Of a DNA stretch of 18,266 nucleotides, positions 1 to 9,500 are shown in pieces. Both the position numbers and the translations under genes were made by a program. The stretch is from Saccoglossus kowalevskii (taxonomy: Eukaryota > Hemichordata > Enteropneusta > Harrimaniidae). Numbering within the stretch: the first letter of the stretch is position 1; each line of letters begins with the position of its first letter. The notes beneath the pieces were generated by a model. That model was not told the origin of the DNA and did not search any database. It worked only from the letters and a program-made list of their open reading frames with translations. The stretch is from contig NW_003130373.1 in the NCBI RefSeq assembly GCF_000003605.2, positions 68,356-86,621 of the forward strand, read 5' to 3'.

Positions 1-357
1 GTTGAAGGATTACATGGTTCACACCGAATCAATAACATTGGTTTCAGTGTTGAAGGATTACATGGTACACACCGAATCAATAACATTGGTTTCAGTGTTG
101 AAGGATTACATGGTACACACCGAATCAATAACATTGGTTTCAGTGTTGAAGGATTAGATGGTACACACCGAATCAATAACATTGGTTTCAGTGTTGAAGG
201 ATTAGATGGTACACACCGAATCAATAACATTGGTTTCAGTGTTGAAGGATTACATGGTTCACACCGAATCAATAACATTGGTTTCAGTGTTGAAGGATTA
301 CATGGTTCACACCGAATCAATAACATTGGTTTCAGTGTTGAAGGATTAGATGGTACA
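1..357. repeat. 48-bp minisatellite, 7 full copies plus a partial eighth
   Basis: Copies begin at 1, 49, 97, 145, 193, 241 and 289, with a partial one at 337 that loses similarity after about 357. Copies are nearly identical and differ mainly at two sites: TTACATGG versus TTAGATGG, and GGTTCAC versus GGTACAC. The array is cut by the window edge. Because 48 is divisible by 3, reading frames persist through all copies. Plus frame 1 stays open to the TGA at 454-456 and gives a 16-residue repeat VEGLHGSHRINNIGFS with H/D and S/T variation. One minus frame is also open. There is no start codon or splice evidence in the window, so coding status is undecided. Confidence 0.93.
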
Positions 358-3008
358 TTGAACCTAGAATATAGCATTTTAAAAATTACTTGGTGTTCAT
401 CAAATCAACAAAATGTTTTGTGGTCCAAATTCTATGAAAATGGCTTTCTATATTGATTTAGGGGTCACATGGTACACATAAAATGGGTTACCATGTTGAC
501 CAGGTTTGAATGTAAGTGACAGGGAATTCAGAAGAACAGTAATATATACACGTTCATGTAAGGTCAATGACAATTAGTCATAATAACACTACTTTGGTGA
601 TACGGATAGGTATAAAGTCATTACTCATGTGTTGGTCCCATGACAACGTGGTATATCATTTCAAGAATCAAACTTTGAGATGTTATATATATTGTATTCT
701 ATTATTGAGTATCAAGGCCCCATACCATGGATATAAATAAAATGTCGTTTTCGGTAACGAATAGAGAATGTGGTAAAACATCTAGTAGGCGCTCTTCTAG
801 ACTCCGCAAATGATGCCGATGTCATTGAGGCCACTCGAACGGGTCTCCCGGTATTTCGGCTCACGCCTCGCACAATGTGTCGCACAATACATGCTTTTGC
901 CTATTATCTGTTGGCCGGTCGTTCATTATTGTTTCAATATATCAGTATTTTATTCTGTCATTGTCATTAACCCAGTAGAGCAAGCCTGTGAAGGTAGGTA
1001 ACCTTAGACAGACACGCGCAAGTGAGGCATTTTCATTGAAATAACATATGATGTAATCCCTTATGTAAATAACAGTATTAATTTGCATTAATGAGCTTGA
1101 ATGCAGCTACCTGACTTCCTGTTTAAGAGAAAATCATACACAAGTATTAAAATATCGACTTTTACACAAATCAGTACACCATGGATCCGATGTTTGTTTT
1201 TGTAAACGCTTATACAAAACTATACTTCTTGGTAAACAATTGAAAAATATGAACACTCTTCTTGCAACTTAATTTATTTAATGTCTGTTGGTATAAAAGT
1301 TATAAACTCAATATTTGGTAATTTAAGAAAAACGACTGCTGTTCCATTTACTGCGTTATGCACAAAATATGGTTTCTTCAGTTGTAAGTTATCCCACATA
1401 TAACTTAATATTTCCATCCAGGCTTGCACAAACATTGATTTTATGGTTGTGTTCCCAATTGTTTGTTCTTTTGTTGTCATATACTATATAGAAGAAGAAT
1501 AGAAAACACAGGCAAACTACAAAGTAAATCGGGGAGTTAACCGAGGTTGAACAAAGGCGCGACCATGTGAGGCGCTAGCACAGTGGATGTAACTGTATTT
1601 ACATAATCTTGTATCCAATGTCGACATAGATTGGGAAATAATGTTCTCAAAATGTTTTTAATATTCCATTACCAGTGAGCCTAATTATTCATGGAAAGTC
1701 ATTTTCAGAGGTCAAAATGTGTGAATATTGGCATAACAGCATTTCATACTTTTCTTTTAAAAAAACAAAAACACGAAAGTGTCAACTTTCACATTGCATA
1801 CATTGTGATGTTTTTCATAAACAGGAAAGTGGTGAGTCAGCTGTATCTCTAGAACATTAACACCAATTATAAGTGAATTACAACAAGAAATGTAACAATA
1901 CAGCCTCGTTTATTTTATATAACGTACTTTGTATTGACCGATTTATTTCCAAAAGGTACAACATGAAACCAATATTAAAGAAAGAGATGGGTGTCATTAT
2001 AAAGGTAATACATATATGGGTTTTTTGATAATTCCACTAGTCCACTATACCCATACACAAGTATAACTTGAACAGTCCTAAACTTACATCTATAACCATG
2101 CAATGCTCACGTCTTCAAATAACGATATTTGTTATTTTTAAGTTTTAGTTTCATTGACTGTTTTCTTTGTATATATTTGCTGAGTAACCGTTTCCCAACT
2201 GACGGTCACTGTTTATTTACGAGACTTCCAATAAACTTAATAACTATTTTAACTGATAAAAACTACCCTGAGACCTAATGTAGTGTACATTCCATGGAAT
2301 GCTGGCTACATTGCGGTTGTTGGAATTGGTGGTGGGAGTTCGTCTATTGTAACAATATTTCGATTGATTACGCATAGATAAGACATTGATTGTGCTATAA
2401 TAAAGTTATATAAATTAATAGTTACTTAGTTAACGAAGTAGTATAGTATGGTATACAAACTATGACAGTGGACACATTATATATACATATGTGTATACAA
2501 TATGAACGCCAATAACTGAGACAAATGATATAAAACACATAACATTGTTATAATAAACTATATATCACTTCAAGTAAACTGAAACTGACACCGAATATGC
2601 GAAAAAGTTAAATGATAAAAACACAATATGTTACGCTGATGTCGCATATATTATTAGGCACGGAAACAGTAATCATAACACACATACATTTTAAGCCTAT
2701 AGATGGCGCAATAACAAAGTCGTTTTTTCTCTTCATAAAGGTGAATAAACTGATTGATTCACTCTAATTGTTTTACACAACTTAACATCAACGAATGTGT
2801 ATCAGACGAGCGCCCTCACAGAGAACATACCTATCAATGAATGATGTCTCGACTGCAAATTCGCTTTAACTAAAATGGTAAAAATTGTTTGTGTATCAAG
2901 ATCGAAAAACGTTTCACGTAAAAGATTAGAAAGACTCAAATTATAGCTTCTGCTTCTCAATGTTTGGAAGCATCCAAAGTCGCTAAAGTATTTATATACC
3001 ATCGATCA
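358..3008. other. Region downstream of the nAChR gene with no recognisable gene
   Basis: AT-rich sequence lies 3' of the nAChR stop and should include the 3' UTR at its upper end. A short echo of the minisatellite (ACATGGTACACA) occurs at 467-478. Positions 770-1001 are locally richer in GC and open in two overlapping plus frames of about 65 codons, but neither translation matches a family I know. The 14-bp palindrome CATTCCATGGAATG lies near 2290. I see no RNA gene or convincing coding exon. Confidence 0.6.
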
Positions 3009-3583
3009 TTAAAGTACCCCATTGGCAATACTTTGGAGGCACAGCTCATCCGGGTCACCGGGGTCTTGCAACAACAAGTATAATGTGGTGACCACAGTGG
3101 CGAGAAAAAACAGGTACATCAGTGCTTTGTCCAGAACGGCTGCCACGCATGCCCATTGTTCCCGGATGTTGCTTTTCTTGTCCATCCGCCTTTGTACTGT
3201 TTTTAAGTGTCGAAATATCTGCTCCACGTGGTGCTCAATTTTACCGAACTTCGACTGTCCGAAATCGTCGAGGGTTAACTCTTGGTAGCTGGACATTGTA
3301 TGTCTACTGTCATTTTTCAGACCATGTAAGCTATTGTCTCGCAGATGAAGAATAGAAGAGTTTTTGCAATTGTTCTGGTCCGTCTTCTCTTTGCCCATAG
3401 CCCGATACAGTGCTCCGGGCTCAGAGCAACACTTTCCCATACACACGAAGGCGGCGAGATATCGAAGAACAATAAGGCGGATCCATTGCGGGACCTCCCT
3501 CCTACATCCGTGCACGTTCAACACCGCCACGTTCATGGCCGTCGAGAGTGAGATTAAACACATTGTAGCTAAGTAGTACTGAC
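3009..3583 (-). CDS. nAChR exon 6: TM3, cytoplasmic loop, TM4, stop
   Basis: This 575-bp terminal coding exon runs from the split Gly282 to the TAA at 3011-3009. The acceptor is TTTCCTCTGCAG (AG at 3585-3584). TM3 starts GQYYLATMCLISLSTAM, is followed by VLNVHGC and leads to VPQWIRLIVL, matching the MPKWTRVILL region of alpha7. The cytoplasmic loop (about residues 330-398) is low in similarity and rich in Ser, Asn and charged residues, as usual for the family. An amphipathic helix (HHVEQIFRHLKTVQRRM) precedes the conserved REQW, then LDK and TM4. The C-terminal tail ends SIANGVL. No canonical AATAAA is seen on this strand within about 700 bp after the stop; a TATAAA variant at 2996-2991 is probably too close to the stop. 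The 3' UTR end is therefore undefined. Confidence 0.95.
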
Positions 3584-6500
3584 CTGCAGAGGAAATAAAA
3601 GTACTGAGTTATTTTAACGGATAAATAAACATAGCGGAGTTAACTTCAAACTATCGAGAAGACACGTGTGCAGAAACAAGCGTCACCATACGAAATTTGA
3701 TGTCAAATTTTGGCTTACTACTAGTTCAAATTCTTTTAGGCTTGTAGTTTGAATGAATGACAATTACTTTTAGTAAGTGATTTTGGTTGTCAATGGGATA
3801 ATTGAAAGTATGACTGAGTGCGTGAGTAATTGAATGACCTAAAACAGTTACTATTGAGGATGTGATAGAGGTTTTCAGGAAGTAAAATACACACTAATTA
3901 TTGTCATAGAAATGTTTTTAAACAATATCAAACTATATATTTTATGAAAGCTAATAATTCAAACTAATTAAAATTCAAGGTTACGTTAGATCTAACCATC
4001 ACTTGGTAACGTGACTGCTAAGTAAATAAATCTGTTATTGAAGATTCAAGTGTGTACTGTGAAGAAATTGAAAGAGATACCCCAAAATGGGCACTTTCGT
4101 GACGTATATAAACGCCTCACTATTTCTTATACATATATTATAAAATTGCGCTACATACATATATCCCTATGTTCTCAAAGTATCATAACGTGTGTGTGTC
4201 CCTCAACACCTTGCTATTTCTGATAGCAGAAGACCGGAACATTTCACACATGCACCGTGACAGTATCGAAAACTGAGTCGATGGCATAGCTCTAATCGGA
4301 CGATTATTAGAGAATAATCTTTGACACTCATTATAAATTCCTACCTATTAATGGGATTTCCTCCGAAGTCCTTGGCATCATTTCAGCGACGAGTAAGAGG
4401 AAGACAGTGAGTGACAAGATTAAGGTGACACTGATGGACGCCTTGACAACACCAACGCTGTACGGCATGAAAAAGCCCGTGAGTGCCAATGCGCATAGCA
4501 GAAGGCACGGGATAATCAGGTTGTATATATAGTACATAGGCTTGCGGCTTAAACACAGAAAGAATGTCACATCGATATACGTCTCCGGGCAACAGTCATA
4601 TTCTTTAACATGCCTTTCAGTCTGCGCTCTCACTAACTGCCATTGTTCGTTTAGTATGTAGTCATCCAGGTTGGGTTTACTACTGTGATTTAGTAGGTTT
4701 ATCTGTAAACCGCTGAACGTCCAAGAACCAAATTTCAACTTACATGCCTGTGCATCGAACGGGAAATACTTGACATAGATTTTACAAGTGCTCTTCAGAA
4801 GAGTCGGTTTCGACTTGAGGATGACTCTCCCTTCGTATGAGACTATGGCGTTGGATGACGATGTGTTGTCGGCCACGTAGTCGTGAGAGTCAGCGCTGAA
4901 TGAAATAACACATAGATTACAGTTAGCTTAAACAAAACATTAAAATAGCACGAATTATCATACGTGCAATTGTTATATCCACGGTGCCCTGTAATATTGT
5001 TTACGACACGCGATATCATTTGACGCCGGTGTTATTGTTTTAACTGGGTCAACAAAGACCGTGGCATACAGAGCCTAATTTTGAATCGAGAGATGAGTCC
5101 TTTTCGAGTCAATCGAGTCAGCGCAAACTTGTCAGTGTTAGTCACTTTATCGTAATAACTCACGTCATCATTATCGATATTGACACTTTCCCTTGTTTGG
5201 GTTGGGAAGCGTCACATCACGTTACAGAAAATAAATAGAAATAAATAAATAAAAAACACTATGTTGCTTAGGCAGTACGGGGTCGCATCGACCTCCTCTT
5301 TGATTCTGTCCATACGATCACCATACTGTCGACGTGAAAACTTTCTTGTGACAAAGACTATTATAAACTTTGTGGAATGAGCGATGGCAAAAACACTGTT
5401 CAAGTTCAAGTTTAATTGTGCTAATTTATTTTCCCATGATGAATTTGCTGTAATGTAATGTGTGTGACTTATTAAAAATAGAAAGAATTATATCACCACT
5501 ACAAAATAAAGCAATGATGTTAGCCTCGTCCTCTTTCTCTTGGCGCTTTTCAAACATTACTTCGCACAATAACACGAAATATGTAATTGTAGAAATTTTG
5601 TATAAATACGTACTTATTATACAACGTGATATCGGGTAACCAGACCTCTGTAGCAGGTACCCGAATCTCCGATAAACCATCGTAATCGGCAGGGTCCCAA
5701 ACTAGAGTTTCATCCGTCCATTCCTGATTACAAAACAAAACACAGTATTGTGATAATCCAATTACACGCGTTCATCCACAGGGAGAGTAAGATTTCAAAC
5801 ATAGCCATGACATTGGCAAAACAAGCAGCCTCTCGGCTGAGATAGCTCCGCTGTTAGCGATGCACATTTCAATTAAAGAACAGAAGATACCATTAGAAAA
5901 TGAACAATATGCATAGTATCAATTGCAATGGGACTTGCTGTTTTCAACAAGAATTCAAAAATATCATTTTTCACCATAAATAATTGTGGTTTTAAACAAG
6001 AAGTCGAAAATATCACTTTTTACCAAAAATGACAAAAATATTCACCAAAATTAGAGAATTAAAGATATCATTACAAAATGAACAAATCTGAGAGAGGTCC
6101 ACATGTAGTACCTATATATGTAATATCAAAGTAATTGGACTTGTGGTATTTAACAAGAATTTGAAAATATCACTTTTTACCAAAAATGACAAAAATATTC
6201 ACCCAAATTAGAGAATTGAAGATATCATTACAAAATGAACAAATCTGAGAGAGGTCCACATGTAGTACCTATATATGTAATATCAAAGCAATTGGACTTG
6301 CGGTTTTTAACAAGAAGTCGAAAATATCACTTTTTACCAAAAATGACAAAAACATTCACCAAAATTAGAGAATTGAAGATATGATCATGAAATGAACAAA
6401 TCTGAGAGAGGTCTACCCAAGGTACATATACACCAAGTATCAAAGCATTCAGGCTTGTAGTTTTCAAGAAAAAGTCGAAAAAGTAAAACATTGACACGGA

Positions 6501-9500
6501 CGACGGACGCCGGACGACGACGGACAATCACTCATATGATAAGCTCCGCTCGACAAAGTCGACAGCGGAGCTAAAAAGTCGAGTACATTCTGTCTGTGAT
6601 CTGCCATATATGCTCACCTAAGTGTCAAGTTTACGTTAAATTTACATAGATAAAATAGGATCTACTGTACATTCTGTCATTTGCTCATTAATTATTCAAT
6701 GCCTGCGAAATCATTATTCCAATTGTAATATCCGAATACCCAATAGTTCAGATTAGCCGTTCTGTTCAACAATCTCTTCTCTCCAAGTCCAAAGTCGCAG
6801 ATACAAACCATATATTTTTTACTACCAAAACCTGTTATTACAATAACATTGGATAGTGGGTAATCACAGGCGCCCATTGTTCACGTTCGCAAGATTCTTA
6901 GTTGGGTTCAGAACACCAAACATCAACATTTTGTCATGTGATCTATTTGATATTTGATGTAAGTAATTGATAAAATGATAGTCAAGTCAGGTTACCATGG
7001 AGATGAGTGAACGTGCTTTTACCTGATATGTCCATGCATTCGTTTTCAGAACCTGGTTTCTCTCGTCCTGCAATACACAATGAATATAGTCTTAATTAAA
7101 ATGCATTTATCGCGTGTTACCAGTACACAGCGCCAATGAACGGTAGGTCGCGAATGAGCGCATGCGCATGTCGTCGGATGTCATCAGATTTGTTCGTGTA
7201 CGTCGATCAGGTTCTTTTAATCAGTGACCGGTACTTGTTCAACTAAGTCGCCGAACATTTCCGATCTGCAGTCGGCTACTTTCAATACTCGAACCACTGT
7301 TATTTGAAAAGATATATTAATAAATTGCACATCACAATTTAAAAAACAAAACATTCTCTAAACTACTGATGTAGTTTTTGAAGGAGATATAATTAATTCG
7401 TAACGCAGATTCCAAATGTCAGAATGTACACTACTTTGCACAGCATGAAACCTCAGAGTTTGTTCTTTTTTCCATCGAAGTTGACCTAAAATCCACGTGC
7501 ATTTGTCAATAATAAATTCATGATTGATTGATTGATTGATTGACTATACAATGTCATTCACCCCACGTATATGTACGTATATCTCGCCCATACATGACCC
7601 CCCCCCGCCTTCAGAGTAACGCCATAAATACGTGATGAAATCAGTGTTTGCGGCATGGAGATCTTATGACACAGTCACGGCACTGATATCCATGGAAACG
7701 GATATTGTTGAATTGTGTATTAGGTTAGATAACTCGTTTTATGGATCTATCTGCTCCATTTCTGAATCAGTCCTTTATATTATAACATTTGAAACCCAGG
7801 TAACTGTGTTATTGATTGGCGTTCAGATGAATGCAATGCATACCCTGAGTAACAACAATGAATAAGGTGACAATGACTTCATATTCGCGTGCACTGCTAA
7901 GTCAAAATGCATTCTGAACACGAAATTTAATTTCTTCCGTGAATAAAAAAACAAACAATGAAGACAAAATCTATGTAGAAATCACAAAAAATAGCATGTT
8001 CTATTGCAATTCGCTTGGTTATAAAATGATATGAAATAATACGATCTGTGCTCAAATTGCTAATATTTGTCTTACATGTATTGAGAGTATTAACACCACG
8101 TGATACATCATAATGTCGATGTAATTTACATCAGTGACTAAACACGTTCTTTCGCTGACAGAGAAACCCGGTCGTATTTGGACTTCAAATATTAACGTCA
8201 TATCATTTTGCAACAAATGGTGATGTGTGATCGTGCGCGGAAACTAGAAAATCAAAATATACAACCGCGTTGCAATCAGAGCACATCCGGAAACACTGAC
8301 TGATGGGATACGGGAACCATTTCTCTCCAGGTTTGTGCGTGGCCACGTACGCATGAATAATGCTTACACTATCTGTTGACAATTAGTGTTTTACGTGTGT
8401 GGTCCAGGGCAAGCTAACTCAAGAAGAGCAGCGCTGAAACATATTTGAAATGCAGGACCAATGCTATTAAATGTTTATCGTCTGAAATAACGCCATCATT
8501 CGAGTGGAATTTAATTTTGACGCAATACATAGATATTGAAACGTCAAATCTACTCATTATGTATACGGCTACATGTGGAACCTTCTCATACAAGCTCAAC
8601 AGATATGTAATACTGCATTAGCTATTATAATAATGTCAATATTGAAACAGCGTTACGCCTTGATGCATTAGGAGATTACAATTATCTTTTTTTTTTTTGC
8701 TTTTTTTAACTAAAGCGGGAGTCCCAAGCGACGATAACAACTCACGCTAAAAACGCAAAGGCTCATGGACAGACGCTTGTTTGTATACAATGACACGCTA
8801 TGGCCACCTGACACATGCGTAGGTCACGACTCCCCCGCTTTAACCTCACTATTACTAGTCTGAGCTTTAACATTATAGATATTTCAAATATGACAATGCA
8901 ATCTTTTTATAACGCGATTTATTTGTTATCTTGTAACGTGTAACAAACATGTCTATTTCTTACATGTTTATTTATCATAGATGACCCACTTCACTATACC
9001 CAGGACGAAGTAAAATTACACTCAAATTATAGTTTATATCATGGCACGGGGTTACCGAATGTATTTTCACCTTTCACTAAAAGGCGGCATGCTTGCATTT
9101 CGAATTGTGTTATTACCTATTATAGCAAAATAACCGTGACTTAGATTTGAGAGGGGAATATCAGAAAAAGTAGTTTTGAAATGGTTGATTTAGATTGAGA
9201 ACTTATTTGATTTTAAAAACTAGACTAGACAACCCACGCTTTTAAGTGTGTATATCATCGTCTTATGGTGTTGCAATGAAGTAGTTGTGTTGAAGATAAA
9301 TCGTCGTAGTATCTAGTCCGACAAATTATTATTAGTAATTGAAATTAGTAATTAGTATTGAAAGTGAACGAATATCGGCAATCATTTTACACCGTGTGAA
9401 TTACAATTTAATTTAGTTATGGCGTCACTTCTTGACGGCGAAAATATGGAGAAATGTCTATTTAAAAACATTTACTAATGAAAACAACATTACTTCTCAT

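Larger units (their letters stand above)
5844..6572. mobile_element. Non-autonomous transposon-like element with 157-bp tandem repeats and 3' hairpin
   Basis: The element is bounded by AGCTCCGCT (5844-5852) and its reverse complement AGCGGAGCT (6564-6572). The core is a tandem array of a 157-bp unit: the anchor GAAAATATCAC recurs at 6006, 6163 and 6320, a degenerate GAAAAAGT follows at 6477, and a shortened copy lies before 6006. A CGGACGACGGACGC-type simple repeat follows (about 6497-6525), then a hairpin with stem AGCTCCGCTCGAC (6542-6554) and a matching right arm, and then AAAAAG. Terminal inverted repeats, a tandem core, a microsatellite and a 3' hairpin recall bivalve pearl elements and other non-autonomous Helentron-like elements. 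That class is inference. No transposase or Rep/helicase coding is present, and exact ends and target duplication are not established. Confidence 0.7.
5724..7022 (-). other. nAChR intron 3, carrying a transposon-like insertion
   Basis: 1299-bp GT-AG intron in phase 0. More than half of it is the repetitive element at 5844-6572 described separately. The remaining flanks are AT-rich with no recognised gene. Confidence 0.9.

Noticed and set aside
1-357. CRISPR array
   Set aside because: The copies are directly adjacent with no unique spacers, in a eukaryotic context; this is a minisatellite.
3022-3576. Several plus-strand open frames opposite the terminal nAChR exon
   Set aside because: They are antisense shadows of exon 6, whose minus-strand reading has clear TM3/TM4 homology and splice signals.
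4383-4592. Second minus-strand frame overlapping exon 5
   Set aside because: Out-of-frame shadow of the nAChR exon; the translation has no family features.
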